The notes beneath the pieces are model-generated. The model made no database searches. It saw nothing but the letters and a program-made list of their open reading frames with translations, and was not told the origin of the DNA. Source: Bradyrhizobium sp. DOA9 (GTDB taxonomy: Bacteria; Pseudomonadota; Alphaproteobacteria; Rhizobiales; Xanthobacteraceae). Taken from it: a stretch of DNA of 64,000 bases. This document shows positions 35,468-44,815 of the stretch, in pieces. The position numbers were made by a program, and so were the translations under genes. Position 1 is the first letter of the stretch, and each line of letters begins with the position of its first letter. The DNA is taken from positions 131,690 to 195,689 of the forward strand of contig NZ_DF820425.1 of the NCBI RefSeq assembly GCF_000617845.2, written 5' to 3'.

Positions 35468-36511
35468 CTATTTTTGCGCGGGCGCCGGCGGCACGGTCTC
35501 GATCAGCTTGCCGGAAAACACCGGGGCGGAGGTCGGCTGGCCGTTCGGCGAGCCGCCGGCCGGCTCGACGGTGACGGCGTAGGTCGCGCCATTGACGACC
35601 TCGGCATCGTAGGAGGCGAGCAGCGGACGCGCGGTGAAATCGCCGGCGCCGATCACGCCGAGCGAGCGCGGGCGCGGAAGCTTGTCCGAGATCAGCCAGA
35701 GCTCAAAACTCTTGCCGGGCTCCGGTGTCGCGCCGACCTTGCGCACGGTGAAATTCCGCGTCGCGCCGTCGATGGTCATGATGAAGGCGGGGCCGCCGCC
35801 CTGGCCCTGCAGCAGCGCGACATATTGCGCGGAGGCGGCGAGCGGCGCGGCCGGCGTCTTTACCTCGACCGTCTGGATGCGCGGCGCGGGACGCAAGGCG
35901 CCCGGCAGCGCCTCGGGCTGGAAGATCTGCAGCGAAAGCGTCACGAGCAGCGCAGCGGCGAGCGCGCCGATTGCGGATGCGACGTTGCGCCAGCGCTTCA
36001 CCCGGCCCTCGAGCCGGATCACATTGCTGTCGTCGGCAAGTGGCGCCTGCGGCGCGCGGACGACGTTGGCATCGGGAGCATGAACTTGCGGAATGAATTG
36101 CGGCGCGACGTCCGGAAGTGCATCAGGCTCGGGACGCGGCGTCTCGATCGGGCCCGCTTCGGGCTGCAGCGTCTCCGGCGGCGGCGAGCTCTCGGGCGGA
36201 GACTCCGCGGCTTCCGGCGAGAACGACTCGGGCACAGGTGGCGGCGGCGAAGCCTCGGCGCTCGCCGGCTCGACCTGCGCGGCGGCCGTGCGCGCGATCT
36301 CCGCCCTGATGTTCTCCCACACGATCGGACGCGGCTCGACCGAACCGACCATCTGGTTGAGCACGCCGAGCCGATAGGCCCAGGCCTGCACGATCTCGGC
36401 GAACGCTCCGTCCACCGCCATCATGGTCTCGACCTGCGCGCGCTCGTCGGCACCGAGCGTACCGAGCGCGTATTCCGCGGCGAGCGCGATATGGTCCTCC
36501 GTATAGGCCAT
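35468..36511 (-). CDS. RskA-type anti-sigma factor
   Basis: A 347-residue protein. The N-terminal cytoplasmic anti-sigma domain begins MAYTEDHIALAAEYALGTLG. It is followed by a long Pro/Glu-rich linker (PPPPVPESFSPEAAESPPES). A single membrane helix (NVASAIGALAAALLVTLSLQ) leads to a periplasmic RskA C-terminal domain (SFELWLISDKLPRPRSLGVI). No zinc HxxxCxxC motif is visible, as in RskA. It lies 37 bp downstream of its ECF sigma factor and would hold it inactive at the membrane. The ATG at 36511 begins the conserved domain and is preferred over 36544. Confidence 0.85.
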   Translation of the reverse strand: MAYTEDHIALAAEYALGTLGADERAQVETMMAVDGAFAEIVQAWAYRLGVLNQMVGSVEPRPIVWENIRAEIARTAAAQVEPASAEASPPPPVPESFSPEAAESPPESSPPPETLQPEAGPIETPRPEPDALPDVAPQFIPQVHAPDANVVRAPQAPLADDSNVIRLEGRVKRWRNVASAIGALAAALLVTLSLQIFQPEALPGALRPAPRIQTVEVKTPAAPLAASAQYVALLQGQGGGPAFIMTIDGATRNFTVRKVGATPEPGKSFELWLISDKLPRPRSLGVIGAGDFTARPLLASYDAEVVNGATYAVTVEPAGGSPNGQPTSAPVFSGKLIETVPPAPAQK

Positions 36512-36548
36512 CAATTGCAGTCCAGAACCACCCTCATCATCCAAGCGA

Positions 36549-37094
36549 TCACAGTCCGAGGCACTCCCGGATATCCAGCATGCTGCGCCGCAGCCACGTC
36601 TTCACCGTGTTGACGGGCGCGACGAATTTCTCCGCCAATTGCTCGCGGCTCCAGCCGTTGTAATAGGCGAGCAGCACGAGCCTCTGACGGTCCGGCTCGA
36701 GCCGGCCGATGCATTCCAGGAGCCGCTTCAGCTCCTCGGTCATCTCGCGGCGCGCCAGCGGATCGGGACTTTCGGCCGCCACCTCCATCGCCTGAGGCTC
36801 TTCCTCGATAGAGGCTTCCGACTTCTTGCGGACGATGTCGATCGCGCGGTTGCGCGCGATCGAGGCCATCCACGTGATCGGCGAGGACAGGGCCGGATTG
36901 AACTGGCCGGCGCTGTTCCAGATCTTGACGTAAGTCTCCTGAATGACCTCCTCCGCGAGATCCTGCCTGCGCAAGATACGGAGCACGACGCCATAGAGTT
37001 TCGCGCGCGTGGCGGCGTAGAGGCGCTCGAACGCGGCCTGATCGCCCTTTGCCACCGCCTCGATCAACCCGACCAGCTCTGCTGGCGTCAGCAT
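36549..37094 (-). CDS. ECF sigma factor (SigK-type)
   Basis: A 181-residue ECF sigma factor. Region 2 (QDLAEEVIQETYVKIWNSAG, SITRNRAID-like segment WMASIARNRAIDIVRK) contacts core polymerase and the -10 element; region 4 (YYNGWSREQLAEKFVAPVNT, then VKTWLRRSMLDIRECL) contacts the -35. It is encoded directly before an RskA-type anti-sigma factor, the classical arrangement for an envelope-stress sigma pair. Its own promoter lies in or beside a dispersed repeat. Confidence 0.9.
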   Translation of the reverse strand: MLTPAELVGLIEAVAKGDQAAFERLYAATRAKLYGVVLRILRRQDLAEEVIQETYVKIWNSAGQFNPALSSPITWMASIARNRAIDIVRKKSEASIEEEPQAMEVAAESPDPLARREMTEELKRLLECIGRLEPDRQRLVLLAYYNGWSREQLAEKFVAPVNTVKTWLRRSMLDIRECLGL

Positions 37095-37130
37095 TCAGCC
37101 CCCTGAAACGCGGCCCGTCGCTTGCCTTCA

Positions 37131-37250
37131 CCTCTCCCCGACGGGGAGAGGTCGATTTGCGCAGCAAATCGGGTGAGGGGGCGCAGGGCCAACGGAAGAC
37201 CGTCACCCCTCACCCGGCGCTCCGCGCCGACCTCTCCCAAGGGAGAGGTG
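37131..37250. repeat. Dispersed palindromic element (CCTCTCCC family), copy 1
   Basis: Nested hairpins: CCTCTCCCCG with CGGGGAGAGG, GATTTGC with GCAAATC, and CCTCTCCC with GGGAGAGG, plus longer-range complementarity between GTGAGGGG and CCCCTCAC. A related copy is at 42521-42665. Confidence 0.75.
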
Positions 37251-37350
37251 GGCACCGCCGTCGCTGGCACAGCATTCATTCCCGCCACCATAGCGCGCGG
37301 CCAAGCCGACCACCAAGGGGCGCGGCGCCACGCTGTGGACAGCCCATGCG

Positions 37351-37377
37351 AAAACCCGGACCTTGCGGGTCCGGGTT
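37351..37377 (-). terminator. Intrinsic terminator of the fliI-fliJ operon
   Basis: Perfect ten-base stem AACCCGGACC/GGTCCGGGTT with a five-base loop; on the minus strand it ends in a run of T. It lies 34 bp after the fliJ stop. Confidence 0.8.
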
Positions 37378-37410
37378 CTGGAATTTCCTGGATGGTCTGG
37401 CGCTAGCGGT

Positions 37411-37830
37411 TCAGGCGACGGCGCCGATGCGGGCGCGCATCAGGCCGATGCTGTCGAGGTCGGCCTGCTCGCGGGCGTTCTCCTCGGCGCGCTCGCGGGC
37501 CTGGTCGCGCTCGTCGAGCAGCTCGACCTTCTTCAGCTCCTCGAAGGCCTCGGCCAGTGCGGCCTTGGCTTCCTCGAGCTGGCCCTTGAGCTCGTCGGCC
37601 GAGCGGGTCAGATTCTCGCGGCGCTGGATCGCGGCCTTGGCGTAGGTCGGGTAGGCGAAGTGCGAGGGATCGTTGATCCCGGCGCGTTCCTGCTCGGTCT
37701 GGATCTCGCGTTCGAGATCGACCGACATGCGCTGGAAGTCGGCGATCATGGTCTCGATCTGGGTGACCCGGCGGCGCTTCTCGTCGACCTGGAATTTCTT
37801 CAGGCGGATGAGGGTATCTCGTGACTTCAT
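37411..37830 (-). CDS. fliJ: FliJ-like flagellar export chaperone
   Basis: A 139-residue, almost entirely helical coiled-coil protein (LIRLKKFQVDEKRRRVTQIE at the N-terminus and ELKGQLEEAKAALAEAFEEL in the middle). Length and pattern match FliJ, which stimulates the FliI ATPase and escorts export substrates. It follows fliI by about 120 bp in the same direction and ends in an intrinsic terminator. Sequence conservation of FliJ is low, so the call rests on context as well as on coiled-coil content. Confidence 0.82.
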   Translation of the reverse strand: MKSRDTLIRLKKFQVDEKRRRVTQIETMIADFQRMSVDLEREIQTEQERAGINDPSHFAYPTYAKAAIQRRENLTRSADELKGQLEEAKAALAEAFEELKKVELLDERDQARERAEENAREQADLDSIGLMRARIGAVA

Positions 37831-37951
37831 CGACTCGTACTCCCCAGAAGTCCCCCCGCTGCACGTGGGACGATACCGGTCACCCCACGGGCCCGAAGGG
37901 GGCCCAGACCGGCTCTGCTACTCTGTGGGATCGGATGATGACGGGACAAAG

Positions 37952-39277
37952 TTAGCGTTCCGTTTCCAAATTGCCGAGGATTTGCGCCAATTGGCGATAG
38001 CCCTCCGCGAGCGATGCCTTTTCGTCCTTGCGCTGGCGCAGGAAGGCTTCCAGCGGCTCGTTCAGGCTGATCGCCTCGTCGACCTCGGGGCTGGAGCCGG
38101 CGCGGTAGGCGCCGAGACGGATCAATTCCTCCATGTCGGCATAGGTCGCCATCACCTGGCGCGCCTTCTGGATCACCGGCCAGAACTGCGGATCGGCCGA
38201 TTTCGGCATCGTCCGCGAGACCGATTTGAGGATGTTGATCGCGGGGTAGCGGCCGCGCTCGGCGATCGAGCGCTGCATCACGATGTGGCCGTCGAGGATG
38301 CCGCGGACGGCATCGGCGATCGGCTCGTTATGGTCGTCGCCGTCGACCAGAACCGTGAAGATCGCGGTGATGGCGCCCTCGCCCAATCCCGGCCCGGCAC
38401 GCTCCAGCAGCTTCGGCAACTCGGTGAAGACCGTCGGCGTATAGCCCTTGGCGGTGGGCGGCTCGCCGGCGGACAGGCCGATCTCGCGCTGGGCCATGGC
38501 AAAGCGCGTCACCGAGTCCATCAGGCAGAGCACGTCCTTGTCCTCGTCGCGAAAATATTCGGCGACCGCGAGCGTGAGGTACGCCGCCTGGCGGCGCATC
38601 AGCGCCGGCTCGTCGGAGGTCGCGACCACCACGACCGAGCGCGCAAGGCCCTCCTCGCCGAGATCGTCCTGCAGGAACTCCTGCACCTCGCGGCCGCGTT
38701 CGCCGATCAGCCCGATGACGCTGACGTCGGCATCGACGTTGCGCGCCAGCATCGACAGCAGCACCGACTTGCCGACGCCGGAGCCTGCGAAGATGCCCAT
38801 GCGCTGACCGCGGCAGCAGGTGAGGAAGGTGTTCATGGCGCGCACGCCGAGATCGAGCGGGCTGCCGACGCGCTTGCGCGAATGGGCGGGCGGCGGCGTA
38901 TTGCGGAACGGCATCGGCGAGGCGCCTTGCGGCAGCGGTCCCTTGCCGTCGATCGGCTCGCCCAGCGCATTGACGACGCGGCCGAGCCAGGCCGCGGATG
39001 GCCGCACCTGATTGGCGGCATTGGCGATCACCGCCTTGCAGCCGCGGCGTACGCCCTCGAGGCCGGCGAACGGCATCACCACCGCATTGTTGCCGGAGAA
39101 GCCGATCACTTCGCACGGAATGGTGCGGTTGGCGCCGGTCTCGATCACGAGCCGCGCACCGACCGACATCGCGTGAATCGGACCGGCCACCTCGACCATC
39201 AGACCGCGAACGCCGACGACGCGGCCATAGATGTTGATGCCGTCGATGTCGCCAATCTGTTCGGCAAGAGCCTTCAT
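37952..39277 (-). CDS. fliI: Flagellum-specific ATPase FliI
   Basis: A 441-residue ATPase of the flagellar type III export system, related to F1-beta. Walker A is [18 protein letters not shown]. Walker B and the surrounding region read [20 protein letters not shown], followed by [20 protein letters not shown]. The C-terminal helix-rich domain ([20 protein letters not shown]) binds FliH-type partners. The start codon is ATG 39277, with a CtrA-box-like site 72 bp upstream. FliJ follows in the same transcription unit. Confidence 0.95.
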   Translation of the reverse strand: MKALAEQIGDIDGINIYGRVVGVRGLMVEVAGPIHAMSVGARLVIETGANRTIPCEVIGFSGNNAVVMPFAGLEGVRRGCKAVIANAANQVRPSAAWLGRVVNALGEPIDGKGPLPQGASPMPFRNTPPPAHSRKRVGSPLDLGVRAMNTFLTCCRGQRMGIFAGSGVGKSVLLSMLARNVDADVSVIGLIGERGREVQEFLQDDLGEEGLARSVVVVATSDEPALMRRQAAYLTLAVAEYFRDEDKDVLCLMDSVTRFAMAQREIGLSAGEPPTAKGYTPTVFTELPKLLERAGPGLGEGAITAIFTVLVDGDDHNEPIADAVRGILDGHIVMQRSIAERGRYPAINILKSVSRTMPKSADPQFWPVIQKARQVMATYADMEELIRLGAYRAGSSPEVDEAISLNEPLEAFLRQRKDEKASLAEGYRQLAQILGNLETER

Positions 39278-39678
39278 AAGGGGGCTGCCTTCGTCATCCG
39301 GGACATCACGGTGAAAACCTTAAGTTTCGCCATATTTCTGAACGGCGCTTAACTTCGTGTTTACCCGCATCATTAATCATTGCGTCACTGTCTTTGAGAC
39401 TGAGCGTGGCTCCCCTTCAGAAGAAGGCTGAGTCGCGGGAGTCGGTTAGTGCCGTCTCTTAAAGTGGAACTTGAACGGAGCTGGGTGACGAAAGCTGCTT
39501 CACGCGCAAGACCTTAGGGCGATTCGACAAAAATTGCACCCGGGGGACTTGCGTTCCAGAATCAGAGTTTGTTAACCATCTGTTGTCAGGATCCGAATCA
39601 GTTGTTCAAAGGCGTTTTGTTGAGTGCCGCGAATGCGGCCGACCTGACGCCCAGGAGCGGCGACTATGGGGAACTGGC
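39278..39678. other. Shared fliI/ctrA upstream region
   Basis: About 400 bases between divergent fliI and ctrA with no gene. It contains a CtrA-box-like site (39349-39363) and a half-site TTAACCAT (39572-39579) about 100 bp upstream of ctrA, suggesting CtrA autoregulation and control of fliI. Confidence 0.6.
39349..39363. promoter_or_regulatory. CtrA-box-like site TTAA-N7-TTTA
   Basis: This is one mismatch from the CtrA consensus TTAA-N7-TTAA. It lies 72 bp upstream of the fliI start and about 315 bp upstream of ctrA. The fit is good but short AT motifs arise by chance. Confidence 0.45.
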
Positions 39679-40380
39679 ATGCGCGTTTTGCTGATTGAAG
39701 ATGACAGCGCCGTCGCGCAGTCGATCGAGCTGATGCTGAAGTCGGAGAGCTTCAACGTCTACACGACCGATTTGGGGGAAGAAGGCGTCGATCTCGGAAA
39801 ACTATACGATTACGACATTATTCTTCTCGACCTCAATCTGCCCGACATGTCCGGCTACGACGTGCTCAAGCAGCTCCGGGTCTCCAAGATCAAGACACCG
39901 ATTCTGATCCTCTCCGGCCTCGCCGGCATCGAGGACAAGGTCAAGGGTCTCGGCGTCGGAGCCGACGACTACATGACCAAGCCCTTCCACAAGGACGAGC
40001 TGGTGGCCCGCATCCACGCCATCGTGCGCCGCTCCAAGGGCCATGCCCAGTCGGTCATCCAGACCGGCGACCTCGTCGTCAACCTCGACACCAAGACGGT
40101 GGAAGTCGGCGGCCAGCGCGTGCATCTGACCGGCAAGGAATACCAGATGCTGGAGCTGCTTTCGCTCCGCAAGGGCACGACCCTCACCAAGGAAATGTTC
40201 CTCAACCATCTCTATGGCGGCATGGACGAGCCCGAGCTGAAGATCATCGACGTCTTCATCTGCAAGCTCCGCAAGAAGCTCGCCAACGCCTCCGAAGGCC
40301 GTAACTTCATCGAGACAGTCTGGGGCCGCGGCTACGTGCTGCGCGAGCCGCACGAGGCCGACGAGCGCATCCCCGCCTGA
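39679..40380 (+). CDS. ctrA: Cell-cycle response regulator CtrA
   Basis: A 233-residue OmpR-type regulator. The receiver domain begins [20 protein letters not shown] with phospho-acceptor Asp51 in [12 protein letters not shown]. The winged-helix DNA-binding domain includes [20 protein letters not shown] and [14 protein letters not shown]. This is the alphaproteobacterial master regulator of cell cycle and flagellar genes, phosphorylated through CckA-ChpT; chpT is at 48750. ATG 39679 begins the receiver exactly; the open frame extends 32 codons upstream. A terminator follows. Confidence 0.96.
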   Translation: MRVLLIEDDSAVAQSIELMLKSESFNVYTTDLGEEGVDLGKLYDYDIILLDLNLPDMSGYDVLKQLRVSKIKTPILILSGLAGIEDKVKGLGVGADDYMTKPFHKDELVARIHAIVRRSKGHAQSVIQTGDLVVNLDTKTVEVGGQRVHLTGKEYQMLELLSLRKGTTLTKEMFLNHLYGGMDEPELKIIDVFICKLRKKLANASEGRNFIETVWGRGYVLREPHEADERIPA

Positions 40381-40431
40381 TCCCTGGGTTTTACGTCGCG
40401 AGCCCAGTCAAGCTCGCTCCTCCCAGCCTGG

Positions 40432-40463
40432 ACCCCGCCGCAAATGGCGGGGTTTTCGTTTTT
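40432..40463 (+). terminator. Intrinsic terminator of ctrA
   Basis: Eight-base stem ACCCCGCC/GGCGGGGT with a six-base loop, followed by TTTTCGTTTTT. It lies 52 bp after the ctrA stop. Confidence 0.85.
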
Positions 40464-40544
40464 GGGGAAGCTTCATCCGAAACTTAACGTTTGAACCACT
40501 AGCCTTCCCCTGCCGACGAATGGTCGCTGCACGATGGGGGAACG

Positions 40545-40949
40545 ATGATCCTGCAATCACTGGCCGGCCTGCCCGCCTTCCTGGTCTATTTCTGCACCGG
40601 GCTGATCGCGATCGTGGCCTATCTGTTCGTCTACACCCGCATCACGGCGCATAACGAATTCCAGCTCATTCGCGACAACCAGCCGGCCGCGGCGATCGCG
40701 CTCGGGCTCAGCCTGCTCGGCTTCGTGGCGCCGCTGGTCAGCGCCATCGCGCATTCGGCCAACGTGCTGGACTGCCTGATCTGGGCCACGATCGCGCTGA
40801 TCGTGCAGGTCATCGTGTTCTTTCTCGTCAAGGTCCCGGTGCCGAACCTCTCGAAGCGCATCGATGCCGGCGAGCTTGCCCCCGCGATCTGGCTCGGCCT
40901 GGCCTCGCTCGCCGCGGGGCTGCTCAACGCGGCCAGCATGATCTACTGA
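40545..40949 (+). CDS. DUF350-family membrane protein
   Basis: A 134-residue inner-membrane protein with four hydrophobic helices (FLVYFCTGLIAIVAYLFVYT first, AIWLGLASLAAGLLNAASMI last), the DUF350 pattern. The function is unknown, but DUF350 genes recur beside YgiB/YjfM and YgiC/YjfC-type genes in many bacteria, as here. The three genes are close-packed (18 and 4 bp gaps), so they are almost certainly one operon. Confidence 0.82.
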   Translation: MILQSLAGLPAFLVYFCTGLIAIVAYLFVYTRITAHNEFQLIRDNQPAAAIALGLSLLGFVAPLVSAIAHSANVLDCLIWATIALIVQVIVFFLVKVPVPNLSKRIDAGELAPAIWLGLASLAAGLLNAASMIY

Positions 40950-40966
40950 CATGATAGCGAAGTGAT

Positions 40967-41350
40967 ATGGCCGACAAACCCGCCAAAAAGGAGTTCGGCA
41001 AGCGCCGGCCGGTGGCCGAGCCGCCGCCGCGCCCGCCGGTGAAGCGCTCCGGCCACGTCGCGCTGCTGGTGATGGGCACGATCGCCGTCGGCACCACCGC
41101 CTACACCTTGATGCCGCGGCAGAATTGCGAGCCCTCTCCCGGCGCCGTGCCCGGACAGACGACCACGACCTGCACCAGCAGCAGCAGTTCGTCGGGCGGC
41201 AGCAGCTCGCGCTGGTCGTCGCGGTCGAGCTTCTTCAGCGGCGATTCCTCGAGCCATTCCTCGTCGGGCCCATCGTCGGATTCCGGCCACAGCAGCGTGA
41301 GCCGTGGCGGCTTCGGCTCGTTCGGTCACGGCTTCTCCGGCGGCGGCTGA
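40967..41350 (+). CDS. YgiB/DUF1190-like anchored protein with Ser/Gly-rich tail
   Basis: A 127-residue protein with a basic N-terminus, one hydrophobic segment (HVALLVMGTIAVGTTAYTLM), and a low-complexity tail of Ser, Gly and His (CTSSSSSSGGSSSRWSSRSS then GGFGSFGHGFSGGG). This resembles YgiB/DUF1190 proteins, which act with the ATP-grasp protein YgiC. The segment may be a lipid- or membrane-anchor signal. Function is unknown; the tail suggests surface or envelope exposure. Confidence 0.72.
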   Translation: MADKPAKKEFGKRRPVAEPPPRPPVKRSGHVALLVMGTIAVGTTAYTLMPRQNCEPSPGAVPGQTTTTCTSSSSSSGGSSSRWSSRSSFFSGDSSSHSSSGPSSDSGHSSVSRGGFGSFGHGFSGGG

Positions 41351-41353
41351 CCC

Positions 41354-42514
41354 ATGCAGCGCATCACCTGCCTCGAGCGCGACGACTGGCGAGAGACCGC
41401 GGCACGATGCGGCTTCGTCTTCCACACCATCGACGGCGAGCGCTATTGGGACGAGCGCGCCTATTACGGCTTCACGCTGGACGAGATCGAACGCGGCATC
41501 GAGACGCCGACCGGCGAGATCGATGCGATGTGCCTGGAGCTTGCCGGACGCGTCATCGGCGACGAGCGCTTCCTGCGGCGGTTGAAGATTCCGGAAGCAT
41601 TCTGGGGCCTGATCGCCGAGAGCTGGAAGCGCGACGACCGCAGCCTCTACGGCCGGCTCGATCTGAGGTTCGACGGCAAGTCGCCGGCAAAGCTGCTCGA
41701 ATACAATGCCGACACGCCGACCTCGATCTTCGAGGCCGCGGTATTCCAATGGACCTGGCTCGAGCAGGCGATCGAACGCCGCGTCATCCCGGCGCGTGCC
41801 GACCAGTTCAACTCCATCCATGAGCGGCTGATCGCGGCATGGAAGGAGATTGCCGGCGGCCGTCCCGTCCATCTCACCGGGATCACCGGCAACGAGGAAG
41901 ACGCCGGCACGCTCGCTTATCTCGAAGACACCGCGCGCCAGGCCGGACTCTCGACGACGCTGCTCGACATCGAGCAGGTCGGCTGGCGCGACGAGGCCGG
42001 CGGCTTCGTCGATCTCGACGAGAACGACATCGCGCTCGCCTTCAAGCTCTATCCCTGGGAATGGATGTTCCAGGACGCCTTCGGCACAAAGCTGAAGGAT
42101 GCGCCGACGCGCTGGATCGAGCCGCCGTGGAAGGCGGTGCTGTCCAACAAGGGCATCTTGCCACTGCTCTGGGAGATGTTTCCGAACCATCCCAATCTGC
42201 TGCCGGCCTTCTTCGAGGACGACCCGCTCGCCGCCGAGCTCGGCACGTCCTATGTCCGCAAGCCGCTGCTGTCGCGCGAGGGTGCCAATGTCACGATCGT
42301 GTCCGGCGGACTGCCGCTCGACGAGCAGGCAGGCCCCTACGGCGCCGAAGGCTTCGTGCGCCAGGCATTGTCACCGCTGCCGAACTTTTCGGGCTTCTAT
42401 CCGGTGATCGGAAGCTGGCTGGTGAACCACGAGCCCTGCGGGCTGTCGATCCGCGAGGACGAGAGCCCGATCACGGGCAACCGCTCGCGATTTTTGCCGC
42501 ACGCGATTTTGTGA
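41354..42514 (+). CDS. Glutathionylspermidine synthase-family ATP-grasp protein (YgiC/YjfC-like)
   Basis: A 386-residue ATP-grasp enzyme of the GSP_synth family, short form. Substrate/ATP-site motifs include LLEYNADTPTSIFEAAVFQW, ENDIALAFKLYPWEWMFQD and FVRQALSPLPNFSGFYPVIG. The long-form E. coli Gsp enzyme joins glutathione to spermidine, but the short YgiC/YjfC forms lack the amidase domain and have no proven polyamine activity; they probably make an amide bond to an unknown peptide or polymer. It is coupled to the YgiB-like gene (4 bp gap). Confidence 0.85.
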   Translation: MQRITCLERDDWRETAARCGFVFHTIDGERYWDERAYYGFTLDEIERGIETPTGEIDAMCLELAGRVIGDERFLRRLKIPEAFWGLIAESWKRDDRSLYGRLDLRFDGKSPAKLLEYNADTPTSIFEAAVFQWTWLEQAIERRVIPARADQFNSIHERLIAAWKEIAGGRPVHLTGITGNEEDAGTLAYLEDTARQAGLSTTLLDIEQVGWRDEAGGFVDLDENDIALAFKLYPWEWMFQDAFGTKLKDAPTRWIEPPWKAVLSNKGILPLLWEMFPNHPNLLPAFFEDDPLAAELGTSYVRKPLLSREGANVTIVSGGLPLDEQAGPYGAEGFVRQALSPLPNFSGFYPVIGSWLVNHEPCGLSIREDESPITGNRSRFLPHAIL

Positions 42515-42520
42515 GGTCTT

Positions 42521-42665
42521 CTCCTCTCCCCCGTTCCTACGGGGAGAGAGTTGGGGTGAGGGGCTGCTTCCGCAAAAATGGTGACAGATTGACTCGCGGA
42601 GAGTCCCCCTCACCCGGATTGCATCTTCGATGCAATCCGACCTCTCCCCGCAAGCGGGGCGAGGT
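42521..42665. repeat. Dispersed palindromic element (CCTCTCCC family), copy 2
   Basis: Related to the copy at 37131-37250: CTCCTCTCCC and GGGGAGAG at the left, GGATTGCATC/GATGCAATCC in the middle, and CCTCTCCCCG with CGGGGCGAGG at the right. It sits between convergent ygiC-like and cheR genes and may end both transcripts. Confidence 0.75.
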
Positions 42666-42674
42666 AAGAAAGTA

Positions 42675-43547
42675 TCACCTCGCCGCAGCAACCCTCAGCG
42701 GCTGCGGCATCAGCCCGCCCATCGCCCGGCCGGAGCGCGCGGGATTGAGCTGGTACAGGCCGCGGCGCTCAGTGATGGGGCGGAACACGTCGGTGATGCC
42801 GACGACGGATTCGGCAGCCCCCAGCAGCAGCGTGCCGTCGGCCTCCATCGCCTTCGCCATCCGCTCGAAGATCACCGCCTTGGTGTCCTGGTCGAAATAG
42901 ATCAGAACGTTGCGACAGAAGATCACGTCGAAGGTGCCGAGATGCGAGAAGTCCTGCAGCAGATTGAGCTGGCGGAATTGCACCATGGCGCGAATATCGG
43001 CGTTGAGCTGCCAGAGCTCGCCGGTTTGCGTGAAGTATTTCACCAGATGCTGGATCGGCAGGCCGCGCTGCACCTCGAACTGGCTGTAGATGCCGGCCTT
43101 GGATTTCTCCAGCACCTCCTGCGACAGGTCGGTGGCGACGATCTCGATGCGCCAGCCGGCGAGAGCTGAGCCCATCTCCTTCACGCACATCGCGATCGAA
43201 TAGGGCTCCTGCCCGGTCGAGGAGGCCGCCGACCAGATGCGGAGCGACTTGCGCGCCGCACGCGCCTGGATCAAGCCCGGCAGGATGGTGTCGCGCAGGT
43301 GATCGAACGGAATCTTGTCGCGGTAGAAGAACGTCTCGTTGGTGGTCATCGCTTCGACCACGTCGGTCGCAAGCCGGCCGTCGCCGTTCCTGATCTTCAG
43401 AACGAGATCGGGAATGCCGGGAAGGCTTGCCTTGCGGGCGAGCGGCAGCAGCCGGCTCTCGACCAGATATTGCTTGTCGGCGGAGAGATCGAGGCCGGAG
43501 CGCTCTTTCAGGAACTTGCGCAGATAATCATAGTCGGTGGGTGTCAC
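42675..43547 (-). CDS. cheR: Chemotaxis methyltransferase CheR
   Basis: A 290-residue SAM-dependent methyltransferase that methylates glutamates on chemoreceptors. The N-terminal helical domain ([20 protein letters not shown]) is followed by the Rossmann methyltransferase domain with the SAM site [17 protein letters not shown] and [18 protein letters not shown]. Its start overlaps the cheB stop by four bases. It is the last gene of the chemotaxis operon. No pentapeptide-binding tail is evident. Confidence 0.95.
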   Translation of the reverse strand: MTPTDYDYLRKFLKERSGLDLSADKQYLVESRLLPLARKASLPGIPDLVLKIRNGDGRLATDVVEAMTTNETFFYRDKIPFDHLRDTILPGLIQARAARKSLRIWSAASSTGQEPYSIAMCVKEMGSALAGWRIEIVATDLSQEVLEKSKAGIYSQFEVQRGLPIQHLVKYFTQTGELWQLNADIRAMVQFRQLNLLQDFSHLGTFDVIFCRNVLIYFDQDTKAVIFERMAKAMEADGTLLLGAAESVVGITDVFRPITERRGLYQLNPARSGRAMGGLMPQPLRVAAAR

Positions 43548-44740
43548 GCGCGATCTCCCGCGAACAGGCGGTTGACCTTGGCGCCGATCTGGTTGAGCGG
43601 CAGGATCGCCGCGCAGATGCCGGCATTGGCCGCCGCACCCGGCATGCCCCAGACCACGCTGGAGGCTTCGTCCTGCGCGATCACGCTGCCGCCGGCGGCG
43701 ACGATGTCCTTGCCGCCGCGCATGCCGTCCGAGCCCATGCCGGTCAGGATCACCGAGAGAATGCTGCCGTGCCAGACGTCGATGGCGGAGGTGAAGAGCG
43801 GATCGACCGCGGGCTTGCAGAAATTGACGGCGGGGCCGTCGTCGAGCGCGATCACGGGATCAGCGCCGCTGCGCGCGACGCGCATATGCTTGCCGCCCGG
43901 TGCGAGGTAAATCCGTCCCGGCTTGACCGGCTCGCCGTCGACGGCCTCGGCCGCCGGCCGGCGGCTCGAACGCGCCAGATGCTCGGCCAGGATGGTGGTG
44001 AAGGTCGGCGGCATGTGCTGGGTGATCAGCACCGGGAAGCGATCGATCACGGGGCCGAGCTCGGTGACGAGCGACATCAGCGCCTGGGGACCGCCGGTCG
44101 AGGAGCCGATCAGCAGAACCTTGGGTGCCTGGGTCGAGAACGGACGCGTTGACGGCGATCCTGAGGACGGGGCAGGCACCGCCGGAGCGGGCGCAGGCGC
44201 GGCAGGCCGCGCAACGGGGCCGCGCGCGACGGGAGCCGGGCTCGCGGGCGCCAGCGGCGGGCTCGCGACCGCGGATTTGCGGCGCAGCCGCGCGCCGAGA
44301 TGGCGGATCTTCTGGATCAGGTCGTGATGGAAGATGTCCGCGGCCGAGGCCTCACGCGTCGATTCCGGCTTGGGAATGTAATCGGCCGCGCCGAGCGACA
44401 ACGCCTTGAAGCTGATCTCCGCGTTGCGGCGGGTCAGCGTCGAAGCCATGATGATGACGAGATCGCGCTTCTTCGCGAGCAGTTGCGGCAGCGCCGAGAG
44501 GCCATCGAGCTCGGGCATTTCGATGTCGAGCACGGCAACATCGGGATTGATGCGATCGAGCTGGTTGACCGCCTCGAGCCCGGTGCGCAGCGAGGCCGCT
44601 ACCTCCATGTCGTGCTCGGCACCGATCCAACGCGAGATCAGACCGCGGATGACGACGGAGTCGTCGACGATCATCACCCGCAGCGGCCCGGCTTCGCGTG
44701 ACGTGCCCGTGGTCGAATTACCTGCGAACGCAACACTCAT
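43544..44740 (-). CDS. cheB: Chemotaxis methylesterase/deamidase CheB
   Basis: A 398-residue protein. Residues ~20-140 form a receiver with the phospho-acceptor Asp in [13 protein letters not shown]. An Ala/Pro-rich linker (~175-210) connects to the CheB methylesterase domain, whose catalytic triad lies in GSSTGGPQ (Ser), ITQHMPPTF (His) and [10 protein letters not shown] (Asp). Phosphorylated by CheA, it removes methyl groups added by CheR and so resets receptor sensitivity. The linker is longer than usual. Confidence 0.95.
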   Translation of the reverse strand: MSVAFAGNSTTGTSREAGPLRVMIVDDSVVIRGLISRWIGAEHDMEVAASLRTGLEAVNQLDRINPDVAVLDIEMPELDGLSALPQLLAKKRDLVIIMASTLTRRNAEISFKALSLGAADYIPKPESTREASAADIFHHDLIQKIRHLGARLRRKSAVASPPLAPASPAPVARGPVARPAAPAPAPAVPAPSSGSPSTRPFSTQAPKVLLIGSSTGGPQALMSLVTELGPVIDRFPVLITQHMPPTFTTILAEHLARSSRRPAAEAVDGEPVKPGRIYLAPGGKHMRVARSGADPVIALDDGPAVNFCKPAVDPLFTSAIDVWHGSILSVILTGMGSDGMRGGKDIVAAGGSVIAQDEASSVVWGMPGAAANAGICAAILPLNQIGAKVNRLFAGDRA

Positions 44741-44815
44741 TACTCACCAACTCAGACTGAAACGGTTCAGTTGAAAACAGGCGCCGAAGGATCCGTTCAG
44801 CCTCCGGGCGATCGC

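Larger units (their letters stand above)
37095..37410. other. Intergenic region with a dispersed repeat and a terminator
   Basis: About 316 bases between the ECF sigma gene and fliJ. Apart from the CCTCTCCC element (37131-37250) and the fliJ terminator (37351-37377) I see no gene. Confidence 0.6.

Noticed and set aside
33914..36613. 899-codon open frame on the plus strand
   Set aside because: It runs antisense across three recognised genes (flavoprotein, AraC regulator, anti-sigma factor) and has no domain of its own.
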